Assembly: GCF_025376885.1 (NCBI RefSeq)
Contig: NZ_JAHUBR010000002.1
Coordinates: 62,001 to 126,000, forward strand
From: Pseudoruegeria sp. SHC-113
Lineage (GTDB): Bacteria; Pseudomonadota; Alphaproteobacteria; Rhodobacterales; Rhodobacteraceae
DNA: 64,000 nt
Reading direction: 5' to 3'
Of this stretch, positions 45,154 through 54,175 are shown one piece after another; within the stretch, counting starts at the first letter, position 1, and the number at the start of each line of letters is the position of its first letter. A model generated the notes under the pieces. That model ran no database searches. It was not told the DNA's origin and saw only the letters and a program-made list of their open reading frames with translations. The position numbers were made by a program, and so were the translations under genes.

Positions 45154-46491
45154 TCAAAGCGCGTTCTTGTAAACTTTGCCGTCCTTCATGATCAGGTCAT
45201 AGGTCTCATCCGGCGTGGTCATGACGGAAATATCTTCCAGCGGATTGCCATCCACCAGAAGCAGGTCTGCGTAGGCCCCTTCCGCGATCACGCCAGGCTT
45301 GCCCTGCGGGTAGGGGTTCAGAGGACCGGACAGCGCCAACAACTCGCCGCCATTGGACGTCGCCTGGCGCATGATCTGAAGCGGGCTGAACCATTGCGAC
45401 CGGAAGTCGAACTCATCGGAGATCGTGTCGATCTCCGATGCGCTGCTGATGATATCGGAGCCAAAAACAATGTTTTCAAAGCCGATAGCGTTGGCCGCCG
45501 TGAACATCGCGTCAAGCCCAGCATAGGCCGAACGGTGCTTTTCTGCCTGCCCGGGCGTATAACCTTGCGGGATGAAGGTGTAGACTTTCACCTGCGGCGA
45601 CAGCCAGACGTCGTTGTCCATCATGTATTGCAGTGTATCAGTATCCGTCAGGTTTGCGTGCTCGATACTGCGTACCCCGTTTTTGACGGCCCGGCGGATC
45701 CCATCACTGTTGTAGACATGCGCCAACACATACGTGCCGAAATCGCTCGCGGCATCAACGGCTGCCCGGATCTCGTCGTCCCGGTACTCGAGAACTTCCA
45801 GCGGGTCGGCAACGGAGCCTGTGCCACCGCCAACGGCGATCTTGATCTGGGACGAGCCGCGGCGGAGCTGTTCCCGGACAATTTTGAGAACTTCCGGCTC
45901 GCCATCCGCAATTGCCATGTCGCCTTCGCGGACCAGACGGTCCATCGGGCCGCCCTGCGCCAGCGTGGTTTCGCCCGGGTACCGGTGATCGGCATGGCCC
46001 GACGTCTGCGAGATCATCGGCCCAGAGGGATAGATCCGCGGGCCGGGTGTCAGGTCCTCGTCAATCGCCGCCTTCAAACCATAGGTGTTGCCAGCAGCGT
46101 CGCGAACGGAAGTAATCCCGGCTTCAAGATACCCGCGAGCGGTTGTAGCCGCCAAAATCGTTCGATACCGCTCATCCGCAAAAAGAAGTTGCGGGGCTGA
46201 AGCTGCAGCCATCATCAGGTGTTCGTGCATGTAGATCAGGCCCGGCGTCATGGTCCGGCCACCGGCATCGATAACAGTTGCGCCCTCAGGCACGGTCAGA
46301 TCCGCTCCGATCGCCACAATCATCCCGTCCTGAATCAACACATCCTGACCATCGATCAGATCGGGGCCAATGCCATCGAAAATACGCGCCCCGGTGATCA
46401 GCGCGCCGGGATCGGCAGGTGTGTCCTGTGCCAGTGCCGGTAGCGCAAGCGCTAAGCTCGCCGCGGCCAAAAGCGTTCCAATGGTATTCAT
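45154..46491 (-). CDS. Exported amidohydrolase (imidazolonepropionase/prolidase-like)
   Basis: A 445-residue exported metal-dependent amidohydrolase. The signal peptide ends near residue 21 (ALAQ). Metal ligands are inferred as His89 and His91 (MHEHL), Lys217 (QIKIAVGGG), His258 (LAHVYN), His278 (SIEHAN) and Asp346 (FGSDI). The residue normally Asp just before the first His (GLID) is Tyr87 here (GLIYMHEH). Related enzymes cleave peptides with C-terminal Pro or Arg, or imidazolone-type rings. It is the intact member of a three-part array and probably periplasmic. Confidence 0.88.
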   Translation of the reverse strand: MNTIGTLLAAASLALALPALAQDTPADPGALITGARIFDGIGPDLIDGQDVLIQDGMIVAIGADLTVPEGATVIDAGGRTMTPGLIYMHEHLMMAAASAPQLLFADERYRTILAATTARGYLEAGITSVRDAAGNTYGLKAAIDEDLTPGPRIYPSGPMISQTSGHADHRYPGETTLAQGGPMDRLVREGDMAIADGEPEVLKIVREQLRRGSSQIKIAVGGGTGSVADPLEVLEYRDDEIRAAVDAASDFGTYVLAHVYNSDGIRRAVKNGVRSIEHANLTDTDTLQYMMDNDVWLSPQVKVYTFIPQGYTPGQAEKHRSAYAGLDAMFTAANAIGFENIVFGSDIISSASEIDTISDEFDFRSQWFSPLQIMRQATSNGGELLALSGPLNPYPQGKPGVIAEGAYADLLLVDGNPLEDISVMTTPDETYDLIMKDGKVYKNAL

Positions 46492-46516
46492 AGTCGTTCT
46501 CCGTGGATAGGGCGGC

Positions 46517-46669
46517 TCAAAGCGCGTTCTTGTAAACTTGGCCGCCTTTCATGATCAGGTCCAGCACCTCGGCCGAATTTTCGAGGATGGTGATATCCTC
46601 CAGCGGGTTGCCGTCGATCAGCAGAAGATCGGCATGGGCCCCTTCCACGATCTGACCCACGACACCCGG
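46517..46669 (-). pseudogene. C-terminal remnant of a third amidohydrolase
   Basis: About 50 codons in frame match the C-terminus of the adjacent amidohydrolases: PGVVGQIVEGAHADLLLIDGNPLED near the start, then DLIMKGGQVYKNAL and a stop. The last six codons encode the same VYKNAL as the intact gene. There is no upstream coding part; the remnant abuts the stop codon of the next pseudogene at 46670. It appears to be left from a deleted paralogue. Confidence 0.8.
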
Positions 46670-47998
46670 TTACTCGATTTCGTTCTTGAAGATCTCGCCA
46701 CCCTTCATGATCAGGTCGAAGTTGGTGTACGGATCGGAGATGAGGTCGATGTTTTCCAACGGATTGCCATCCACAAGGATGAGATCGGCATAAGCGCCTT
46801 CCGCGATAACCCCAAGGGCACCGCCCGGATAGGGGTGGCGCGGGCCAGAAAGCTCCAGCAGTTCGGCGTTGGTGGACGTGGCGATCTTCAGCACCTCATA
46901 CGGGGTGTACCAGCGCTGCAGCTTCGCGAGGAAGGCCCCCTGACGTTCGGTCAGAACTGGGTCAAACAGGATGTCGGTGCCGAACGCCACTTTGACGCCC
47001 ACTTCCTTGGCCGTCTTGTAGGTGATGTCGGTGCCGTTGGTGACGTCGATTCACTTCTGCTGGCTCACCGGATCTTGGAAGGTGAACCCATCCTCGTCGT
47101 CCAGCAATGGCTGTGGGGAGAGCCAGACGTCATTATCGCGCATCAACTCCATGGCTTCACGGCTCATGAGGAAGCCATGTTCGATCGTTTTAACGCCCGC
47201 TTCCACAGCGATTGCAACGGCCTCGTCCGTGAACAGATGCGCCGCAATATAGGTGTTGTAGGTGTCAGCGACTTCCACGAAGGCCTCGATTTCGGCCTTG
47301 GTGTATTGCCGCACGTCCAGTGGATCGTACGTTGACGACACCCCGCCCCCGGCAGAAATCTTGACCAGGCTTGCGCCCATGCGCATCACTTCCCGCGAGC
47401 GCTTGATTGCTTCTGGAACACCATCGGCCTGCAGCATGAGGCCAACGCCATACCAGTACCAAAGTGCGTCACCTGGGTTGGCTGGAACAGCGTTGTAAGG
47501 ACGATAATCGAAATGGCCGCCGGTTTGCGTAATAGGCGGGCCAGCGGACAGCATCCTCGGCCCCTTGATCTCGCCGGAATCTATCATGCGCTTGATTGAA
47601 AACGTATTTCCACCAACGTCACGCACAGTAGTGAAACCGCGCATCAGGGTCTTTTCCGCGCCCTGTGCGCCGCGCACGGCCACCTCGAGGATATCCCCGG
47701 AAATCACAACGCTTTGCGGACTGCAGCAGTAGAGCGTGTGCCAGTGTACGTCGATCAGGCCGGGGATCAGCGTGCGCCCGCCACCGTCGATCTGCGTGGC
47801 CCCATCGGCCGAGATCGCCTCGGCAGAGACCTGCGTGATGAACTCGCCGTCGATCAGAACATTCGCGCTCTCGATCAGCGCTTCGTTGACGCCGTCAAAC
47901 ACGTTGACGTTGGTGATGAGGATTTGACCCGCCAAAGCGGGCGCCGCGCCAAAGGCGAAAGCCGCCGCGGCGAGTGCCGGAATCTTGCTAGGGGTCAT
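46670..47998 (-). pseudogene. Amidohydrolase with in-frame nonsense codon
   Basis: A 443-codon paralogue of the 45154 gene with signal peptide (MTPSKIPALAAAAFAFGAAPALA) and the metal motifs HWH, VKISAGGG, AAHLFT and TIEHGF. Codon 316 (47051-47053) is TGA, and the frame continues unbroken after it as IDVTNGTDITYK through GTDIL to IFKNEIE. The simplest cause is one TGG-to-TGA change. The truncated product lacks the last metal ligand (GTD) and the C-terminal barrel strands. Divergent from the AraC gene. A real mutation and a sequencing error both remain possible. Confidence 0.85.
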
Positions 47999-48171
47999 GA
48001 AAACGCGTTCCCTTGAATGAACACGTGCCTGCGGCACTTTCCGCCGCAACGCCTTGATTTGCAAGCCTTTATTCATCAAGCCGACGTGACGAAAAGCCAG
48101 TTGCGGCAAGGATGAAAGCACGCATAAGTAGAAGCAAGTGTGAATGATATACAATTCGTCCGGAGCCCTGA

Positions 48172-49158
48172 ATGGCGCGCCCTGTTACCGAGTACCCTGA
48201 GAACACCTCATCCCGAAACGGGTGGCAGGCCGCCGCTGGCAGCCGCGCCTACATCCGGGATCTGCCTGTGGCCGAATACGGCATGGTGCAATTGGAATGC
48301 GGGCCGGAAACCTTTTCGTCCCAAAGGGTTGAAAGCGCACATGCGAAGCTCGTGCAGATGCGTTTCGGGCCGCGCAGCACGGGATACCTTGTGCCGGGCG
48401 ACGGCTGGACCGCTATCCTGATACCGCGCCCCCGGGATGGGTTCTACCGCGTGAACGGCCAGACAGTGCTGGGGCATGGGTGCTTCGTGATCTCCAGCCG
48501 GCTGGGATGTCACGCGATCGGAGCCATGCGCGACAACCTCGACTGCGGGCTGCGCACCGATCGGCTGATTGCCGCCATCGCTGCGATTCTTGGGGTGGAT
48601 CCCGACCCCAAGCTCCTGCCCGACATGCGCCTGAACGCACCCGAACTTGCCATCTCGGCATTTCGACTCAGGCTCGAGTCGCTGTTGGCGGAGCACCCCC
48701 GTGGCCTGCCGACAGACGCGGAGGACAAGCTCTACAGCGGCGTCGCTACCCTCATCGCCCGCTATGGGCCGACGGCGGCGGTGCTCCGGAGCGATGATCT
48801 GTCCAACCGCGCCATCCTGCGGGCCGTGGGCGCGATGGCGCGCGAGGGCGGGGCCACGCCCACGATGGCGCAGATCTGCCAGCAGGTTGGCGTCAGCCGG
48901 ACCCGCCTGTTTGACTGTTTCGCCGCCGAGCTTGGCATCGCGCCGGGGCAGTTCCTGATCCACCAGCGGCTCGGCACAGTGCGGGACGCGCTTTTGCGCC
49001 GCGACGGCCCATGCCGCTCCGTGAAAGAGGTGATGCTGGCCCATGGCATCCGCAACGGCGGCCGGTTTGCCGCCACCTACCGGGCACTCTACGGCGAGAA
49101 CCCGAACGATACGCTTGCGAGGGCAGGCAAAAGCTACAACGCGGCGGGAAACCGCTGA
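48172..49158 (+). CDS. AraC-family transcriptional regulator
   Basis: A 328-residue regulator. The C-terminal HTH (about residues 235-320, TMAQICQQVGVSRTRLFDCFAAELGIAPGQFL in parts, then VKEVMLAHGIRNGGRFAATYRALYGENP) is the AraC double helix-turn-helix; the N-terminal half is an effector domain of unknown ligand. The ATG follows CGGAG by eight bases. It is divergent from the amidohydrolase array across 173 bases and is the likely regulator of it. Confidence 0.9.
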   Translation: MARPVTEYPENTSSRNGWQAAAGSRAYIRDLPVAEYGMVQLECGPETFSSQRVESAHAKLVQMRFGPRSTGYLVPGDGWTAILIPRPRDGFYRVNGQTVLGHGCFVISSRLGCHAIGAMRDNLDCGLRTDRLIAAIAAILGVDPDPKLLPDMRLNAPELAISAFRLRLESLLAEHPRGLPTDAEDKLYSGVATLIARYGPTAAVLRSDDLSNRAILRAVGAMAREGGATPTMAQICQQVGVSRTRLFDCFAAELGIAPGQFLIHQRLGTVRDALLRRDGPCRSVKEVMLAHGIRNGGRFAATYRALYGENPNDTLARAGKSYNAAGNR

Positions 49159-49258
49159 GCCACGCCTGTGCATTGATCCGGTGAGGCCGGTGGGCCGTAT
49201 GCCCTTTACGTAAGCGGGCCAGCATCCCCAGGCCCTCAAAAACGCAAAGGATCGCAAC

Positions 49259-49786
49259 ATGCTACGCAAAACTCCCCTCCTCGCTGCTTTCACGACACTG
49301 CTCGCCGCACCGGCCACGGCCCAGTCGCTGGACGACTTCACCGGCTTCTACGCAGGTGCTCAACTCGGCTATGCAAGCGTCGACACAGACATTGGCCTCG
49401 ACGGCAGCGACTGGATCGGCGGCATCCTTTTCGGCTACGACTACGACTTCGGCGATTGGGTGATTGGCGCCGGGTTTGATTATGATTGGGCGGATGTGGA
49501 CATCGGCGGCGCAGCAACGCTGGAAGACGTCTGGCGCGTGAAGGTGCGCGGTGGCTACAATTTCGACAACAGCTTGATCTATGCAACGGTCGGCTATGCA
49601 GACGCTGGCACGGATACGCTTGGCAGCTCTGACGGCTGGCTGGGCGGGATCGGCTATGAATACCGCATCCGCAGCGACCTGAGCATCGGCGCGGAGTTGC
49701 TTCATCATGAGTTCGACAATTTCAACAACACCGGCGTGGACGTGGACGCAACGACCCTTCAGTTCCGCGCATCTTATCGCTTCTGA
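49259..49786 (+). CDS. Outer-membrane beta-barrel protein (Omp25-like)
   Basis: A 175-residue outer-membrane protein with a signal peptide (MLRKTPLLAAFTTLLAAPATA) and about eight amphipathic strands. Recognised features are FTGFYAGAQLGYASVDTD at the mature N-terminus, several G-Y/G-F-rich turns and a C-terminal Phe (QFRASYRF), the usual insertion signal. It resembles the alphaproteobacterial Omp25/RopB porin-like group. It is 100 bases downstream of the AraC gene in the same direction. Confidence 0.85.
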   Translation: MLRKTPLLAAFTTLLAAPATAQSLDDFTGFYAGAQLGYASVDTDIGLDGSDWIGGILFGYDYDFGDWVIGAGFDYDWADVDIGGAATLEDVWRVKVRGGYNFDNSLIYATVGYADAGTDTLGSSDGWLGGIGYEYRIRSDLSIGAELLHHEFDNFNNTGVDVDATTLQFRASYRF

Positions 49787-49828
49787 CCATTCGCCCTGCA
49801 TGTCGTCTCCGATGTGCAGGGCAACGCT

Positions 49829-51073
49829 TTACGCCAAGCGCGAAGCGGCCAGCGCAAGCCCGTCCACCACAGCCGTGAAGGCTTCCGAGCGCAGGATCTG
49901 CGCATTGGGGCTCACCGCCTGCATTTCCTGCCCCACGAAATCCATCAGGCTGGAGCCGCCCACAAGGATCACCCGCCCAAGCGCCTCCGGGGCGATACCG
50001 GCCATGGCAAGGGCTTCCCGCGCGGCCTCCCCAAGTGCGGCGCGCGCAGCGGAAAGCTCCGCGTTCATGGCCTCCGCCAGCAGCGGGGCAGACAGGCCCG
50101 GCTCGATCATCGCCATGTCGATACGCCCCTGCCCCGCCGCGCCATTGGCCGCGATCTTCCCGGCCTCCACCGCGAAAGCCAGATCGTGGCCCAGTTCCAT
50201 CTCCAGCACGGTGGCAAATCGAGCGAGTTTCTCAGGCTCCACGGCAAGCCGCACCATCTCGTCGACCATGCGGCGGGTCTGGGCGGTGTAGAGAAAGGGG
50301 ATCTTGGCCCATGTGGCCAGATCCACATAGGGCGCGCGCGGCACCGGCAGGCGGCCCGCGCCCATCTCCCGGCGCAATTCGCCCCCGAGCCCCAGCGCAG
50401 GCATGGCGAAGGCGAGCGAAAGGAGCTGGTCGAAGTCGGTGCCGCCAAGGCGGATGCCGTGATTGGCAAGGATCTCCACGCTGCCCCCCTGCCCCCGGAA
50501 CACCGAGAAATCCGAGGTACCGCCGCCGATGTCCACGATCAGCGCCGGGGCGTTCGCATCCCCCATCGCCTGCGTCGCATGGGCGGCGGCTTCGGGTTCG
50601 GGCAGGAAGGCCACATCGGTGAAACCGGCGGCCTCATAGCAGGCGCGCAGATCGGCCTCGGCCTGCAGATCCTTCTCGGGCGCGCGGCTGTGGAAATGCA
50701 CCGGGCGGCCCGAGAGCACGCGGTCAAACCGCATCCCCGTCTCGGCCTCGGCGCGGGATTTGACGGTGGCAAGGAAGGCAGTGATCACATCCGCAAGGCT
50801 CTGACGTTTGCCACCGAGCAGGCGCGTTTCATGCAGCAGAGGCAGCCCCAGCACGCTTTTCAGCGCCCGCATGTAGCGCCCGTCATCGCCTGCGATCAGG
50901 CTCGCACCAGCCGCCGCGCCCACGCGCATCGCGCCGCCGGTGGGGAAGAACACCGCCGTGGGCAGCGTTTCGCGCCCCGCCTCGATCGGCAAGCGCCAGA
51001 CGCGCCCGCCATGAGCCAGAGCGGCGGCGGAATTGGAGGTGCCGAAATCCACGGCCAATGTTGCGCCTTGCAT
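49829..51073 (-). CDS. Hsp70-family protein (YegD-like)
   Basis: A 414-residue actin-fold ATPase of the Hsp70 group. Phosphate-binding segments are VDFGTSNSAAALA and VDIGGGTSDFS, the adenosine loop is VILVGGSSLMDFVG. Only the nucleotide-binding domain is present; there is no substrate-binding domain. It matches the architecture of E. coli YegD, whose role is not well defined. It begins after the rplP terminator, in the same direction as the ribosomal genes. Confidence 0.88.
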   Translation of the reverse strand: MQGATLAVDFGTSNSAAALAHGGRVWRLPIEAGRETLPTAVFFPTGGAMRVGAAAGASLIAGDDGRYMRALKSVLGLPLLHETRLLGGKRQSLADVITAFLATVKSRAEAETGMRFDRVLSGRPVHFHSRAPEKDLQAEADLRACYEAAGFTDVAFLPEPEAAAHATQAMGDANAPALIVDIGGGTSDFSVFRGQGGSVEILANHGIRLGGTDFDQLLSLAFAMPALGLGGELRREMGAGRLPVPRAPYVDLATWAKIPFLYTAQTRRMVDEMVRLAVEPEKLARFATVLEMELGHDLAFAVEAGKIAANGAAGQGRIDMAMIEPGLSAPLLAEAMNAELSAARAALGEAAREALAMAGIAPEALGRVILVGGSSLMDFVGQEMQAVSPNAQILRSEAFTAVVDGLALAASRLA

Positions 51074-51144
51074 GATCGCCTCCCGGGGCTTGGGGGAAAG
51101 GGCGCCCGTCTAAAGAGGCCTTACGGAGAAAGCAAGAGCCGCAA

Positions 51145-51178
51145 CGAAAAGCCCCCACCAGTTTCCCGGCGGGGGCTT
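51145..51178 (-). terminator. Terminator after rplP
   Basis: AAGCCCCC pairs with GGGGGCTT, followed by TTCGTT on the minus strand. It lies about 65 bases after rplP and ends the rplB-to-rplP unit before the Hsp70 gene. Confidence 0.75.
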
Positions 51179-51208
51179 CAAACTCTTAACTGGGCCGCAA
51201 GCGCGGCT

Positions 51209-51238
51209 GTTTGCGAACCGCTGGCGCGGTTCGCAAAC
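51209..51238. repeat. Perfect 13-base inverted repeat just past rplP
   Basis: GTTTGCGAACCGC (51209-51221) pairs with GCGGTTCGCAAAC (51226-51238) with a four-base loop, directly after the rplP stop at 51242. It has no U-run. Confidence 0.75.
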
Positions 51239-51241
51239 CTC

Positions 51242-51655
51242 TTACCAGTCTTCGCGAACGATGGTGCGGGTTTTCACCGGCAGTTTCATCGCGGCAAGAC
51301 GCAGAGCTTCGCGTGCGATATCTTCGGCAACGCCGTCGATCTCGAACATCACGCGGCCCGGCTTCACTTTGCAGGCCCAGTAATCCACGGAGCCCTTACC
51401 TTTACCCATCCGGACTTCAACCGGCTTGGAGGTCACGGGGGTGTCCGGGAAGATACGGATCCAGACGCGGCCTTGACGTTTCATGTGACGCGTCATGGCA
51501 CGACGGGCTGCCTCGATCTGGCGTGCGGTGACACGCTCAGGCTCGATGGCTTTCAGGCCGAAGGTGCCGAAGTTGAGGTCGGAGCCGCCTTTGGCTTGAC
51601 CCTTGATCCGGCCCTTGTGCATCTTGCGGAATTTAGTGCGCTTCGGTTGCAGCAT
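51242..51655 (-). CDS. rplP: 50S ribosomal protein L16
   Basis: A 137-residue 23S rRNA-binding protein near the peptidyl transferase centre. It starts [19 protein letters not shown] and contains [18 protein letters not shown] followed by [16 protein letters not shown]-type residues. It lies 13 bases after rpsC and is the last gene of its unit; in most genomes rpmC follows directly, here it does not. Confidence 0.98.
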   Translation of the reverse strand: MLQPKRTKFRKMHKGRIKGQAKGGSDLNFGTFGLKAIEPERVTARQIEAARRAMTRHMKRQGRVWIRIFPDTPVTSKPVEVRMGKGKGSVDYWACKVKPGRVMFEIDGVAEDIAREALRLAAMKLPVKTRTIVREDW

Positions 51656-51668
51656 CTCTCAGTTCTCC

Positions 51669-52376
51669 TTACCGACGGCCGCCGGCGCCACGCGGGGCCG
51701 GGCCTTCCTGGAGTTCCTGTGCACGACGATCACGCGCAGACGGATCATGCTCCATGATCTCGCCTTTGAAGATCCACACCTTGATGCCGATGATGCCGTA
51801 GGGCGTCATGGCTTCGGAGTGGGCGTAATCGATGTCGGCACGCAGGGTGTGAAGCGGAACGCGGCCTTCGCGGTACCATTCGGTACGAGCGATTTCCGCG
51901 CCGCCAAGGCGGCCTGCCACGTTCACGCGGATGCCGAGGGCACCCATGCGCATGGCGTTCTGCACGGCGCGCTTCATGGCACGGCGGAAGGACACACGGC
52001 GTTCCAGCTGCTGGGCGATGGACTCGCCAACGAGCTGAGCGTCGAGCTCCGGCTTGCGCACTTCAACGATGTTGAGGTGCAGCTCGGAATCCGTCATCTT
52101 GGCGAGCTTCTTGCGCAGGCCTTCGATATCGGCGCCTTTTTTGCCGATGATCACGCCCGGACGCGCAGTGTGCACCGTGACGCGGCACTTCTTGTGCGGG
52201 CGCTCGATGATCACGCGGGACACGCCCGCCTGCTTGCACTCTTCCTTGATGAACTCGCGGATCTTGAGATCTTCGAGCAGCAGATTGCCATAATCCTTGG
52301 TGTCTGCGTACCAGCGGCTGTCCCAGGTGCGGTTCACCTGGAGACGCATACCGATCGGGTTAACCTTCTGACCCAT
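51669..52376 (-). CDS. rpsC: 30S ribosomal protein S3
   Basis: A 235-residue small-subunit protein near the mRNA entry. It starts [22 protein letters not shown]; the KH domain contains [15 protein letters not shown]; the C-terminal segment [10 protein letters not shown] is conserved. Its start shares one base with the rplV stop. Confidence 0.98.
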   Translation of the reverse strand: MGQKVNPIGMRLQVNRTWDSRWYADTKDYGNLLLEDLKIREFIKEECKQAGVSRVIIERPHKKCRVTVHTARPGVIIGKKGADIEGLRKKLAKMTDSELHLNIVEVRKPELDAQLVGESIAQQLERRVSFRRAMKRAVQNAMRMGALGIRVNVAGRLGGAEIARTEWYREGRVPLHTLRADIDYAHSEAMTPYGIIGIKVWIFKGEIMEHDPSARDRRAQELQEGPAPRGAGGRR

Positions 52377-52756
52377 TATGCTTGCTCCTCGATTTGGCGA
52401 ACCTTGATGGTCAGCTCGGAAAACGGCTTGATGATCTTGCCATAACGGCCACGGGCCCGGGGGCGACCGCGCTTCATGGTCAGGTTCTTGCCAACATAGG
52501 CTTCGGCCACGATGAGTTCATCCACGTCGAGGTTGTGGTTGTTCTCGGCGTTGGCGATGGCGGACTGAAGGCATTTCTTCACGTCGCCAGCGATGCGCTT
52601 GTTGGAGAAGGTCAGGTCCGTGAGGGCCTTCTCAACCTTCTTGCCGCGGATCATCTGAGCCACGAGGTTCAGTTTCTGCGGGGACGTGCGAAGCATACGG
52701 ACTTTGGCCATCGCTTCGTTATCGGCCACGCGGCGGGGATTTTTCTCTTTACCCAT
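52376..52756 (-). CDS. rplV: 50S ribosomal protein L22
   Basis: A 126-residue protein lining the exit tunnel. It has [21 protein letters not shown], the beta-hairpin loop [15 protein letters not shown] and the C-terminal strand [11 protein letters not shown]. It starts five bases after the rpsS stop. Confidence 0.98.
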   Translation of the reverse strand: MGKEKNPRRVADNEAMAKVRMLRTSPQKLNLVAQMIRGKKVEKALTDLTFSNKRIAGDVKKCLQSAIANAENNHNLDVDELIVAEAYVGKNLTMKRGRPRARGRYGKIIKPFSELTIKVRQIEEQA

Positions 52757-52761
52757 GGCGC

Positions 52762-53040
52762 TTACTTCCGCTTCGCTTTCTTGTCCGCGGCGTGCCCGTA
52801 GTAGGTGCGCGTCGGGGAGTATTCACCGAATTTCTGGCCGATCATCTCTTCGGTCACGTTCACGGGGATGTGCTTTTTCCCGTTGTAAACACCGAAGGTC
52901 AGACCCACGAACTGGGGCAGGATCGTCGAGCGACGAGACCAGATCTTGATGACTTCGTTACGGCCGCCTTCGCGGACCTTCTCAGCCTTCTTGAGGACGT
53001 AAGAGTCGACAAAAGGCCCTTTCCAAACAGAACGTGCCAT
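52762..53040 (-). CDS. rpsS: 30S ribosomal protein S19
   Basis: A 92-residue head protein. It starts [21 protein letters not shown] and contains [31 protein letters not shown] in two adjoining blocks. It starts three bases after the rplB stop. Confidence 0.98.
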   Translation of the reverse strand: MARSVWKGPFVDSYVLKKAEKVREGGRNEVIKIWSRRSTILPQFVGLTFGVYNGKKHIPVNVTEEMIGQKFGEYSPTRTYYGHAADKKAKRK

Positions 53041-53043
53041 AGA

Positions 53044-53886
53044 TTAGCGACCCTTCTTCTTGGCGTGACGCGAGCGGATGATGAGCTTCTGCGACGCCTT
53101 GTTGGTGTTACGCGTACGCGTACCCTTGGTGTCCTTGCCCCAGGGCGTAACCGGCGTACGGCCACCCGAGGTCCGGCCTTCACCACCACCATGGGGGTGA
53201 TCGATCGGGTTCATGGCAACACCACGCACGGAGGGGCGGATGCCCTTGTGGCGGTTGCGGCCAGCTTTACCAAGGTTCTGGTTGCTGTTGTCGGGGTTGG
53301 ACACAGCACCGATGGTGGCCATGCATTCCTGACGCACCATGCGCAGTTCGCCAGAAGAGAGGCGGATCTGGGCGTAGCCGCCGTCGCGGCCCACGAACTG
53401 GGCGTAGGTGCCGGCAGCGCGTGCGATCTGGCCGCCCTTGCCGGGCTTCAGCTCGATGTTGTGCACGATGGTACCGATCGGCATGCCGGAGAAGGGCATG
53501 GCGTTGCCGGGCTTGATGTCAGCCTTGGCAGCGGAAACCACTTTGTCGCCCACGGCGAGGCGCTGCGGTGCGAGGATGTAGGCTTGCTCGCCGTCTTCGT
53601 ATTTCACGAGGGCGATGAAGGCCGTGCGGTTGGGGTCGTATTCGATCCGTTCCACGGTGGCCGCGACGTCAAACTTGTTCCGTTTGAAATCGACGATGCG
53701 ATAGAGACGCTTTGCGCCGCCGCCTTTGCGGCGTTGCGTGATCCGTCCGGTGTTGTTCCGGCCGCCGTTCTTCGTCAGACCCTGCGTGAGGGCTTTGACG
53801 GGGCGTCCTTTCCAGAGCTCCGAACGGTCGATCAGTACCAGCCCACGCTGGCCCGGCGTCGTCGGTTTATACGACTTGAGTGCCAT
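53044..53886 (-). CDS. rplB: 50S ribosomal protein L2
   Basis: A 280-residue core protein of the peptidyl transferase region. It starts [17 protein letters not shown] and has [17 protein letters not shown], the conserved [14 protein letters not shown] loop (in [15 protein letters not shown]) and a basic tail. The ATG at 53886 is used, since the extra nine upstream codons are not L2. It heads rplB-rpsS-rplV-rpsC-rplP and is separated from rplW by a DUF1254 gene. Confidence 0.98.
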   Translation of the reverse strand: MALKSYKPTTPGQRGLVLIDRSELWKGRPVKALTQGLTKNGGRNNTGRITQRRKGGGAKRLYRIVDFKRNKFDVAATVERIEYDPNRTAFIALVKYEDGEQAYILAPQRLAVGDKVVSAAKADIKPGNAMPFSGMPIGTIVHNIELKPGKGGQIARAAGTYAQFVGRDGGYAQIRLSSGELRMVRQECMATIGAVSNPDNSNQNLGKAGRNRHKGIRPSVRGVAMNPIDHPHGGGEGRTSGGRTPVTPWGKDTKGTRTRNTNKASQKLIIRSRHAKKKGR

Positions 53887-54005
53887 GCTTTCTGTCTTCC
53901 GTTTGCTGTGCACCCGGAGGTGCAGGTGAAGGCCCCCGAAGGTGCCCGAGTCTCAAGCGGCGGTGCGTGCCCGCCTGTCCCTTATTTTCCTGCCGGATTC
54001 CGGCA

Positions 54006-54037
54006 AAAACGACAGCCCCGGACGAATCCGGGGCTGT
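54006..54037 (-). terminator. Hairpin with U-run upstream of rplB
   Basis: ACAGCCCCGGA (54012-54022) pairs perfectly with TCCGGGGCTGT (54027-54037), followed on the minus strand by CGTTTTTG. It lies between the DUF1254 stop and rplB and just after a candidate promoter. Confidence 0.85.
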
Positions 54038-54048
54038 GGGATTGCGGC

Positions 54049-54077
54049 GATGTATCAGGGGTTGGCGGGGCTGTCCA
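54049..54077 (-). promoter_or_regulatory. Candidate promoter upstream of rplB
   Basis: On the minus strand TGGACA (54072-54077) and TACATC (54049-54054) are 17 bases apart, about 160 bases before the rplB start. A terminator-like hairpin lies just downstream, so this may be an attenuated leader. Confidence 0.5.
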
Positions 54078-54175
54078 GCCCGCGCCAGGAAAAAAAGGGG
54101 CAGCACTTACACGCGCTTCCGTTTACATGCCTGCCCTATCTGACAAGACACCCGGAGCATCCCCCCGAGAGCGTG

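Noticed and set aside
47051-47053. TGA in the amidohydrolase as a selenocysteine codon.
   Set aside because: No selenocysteine-type structure is evident and the position is not an active-site residue in the paralogue; a nonsense change from Trp is simpler.
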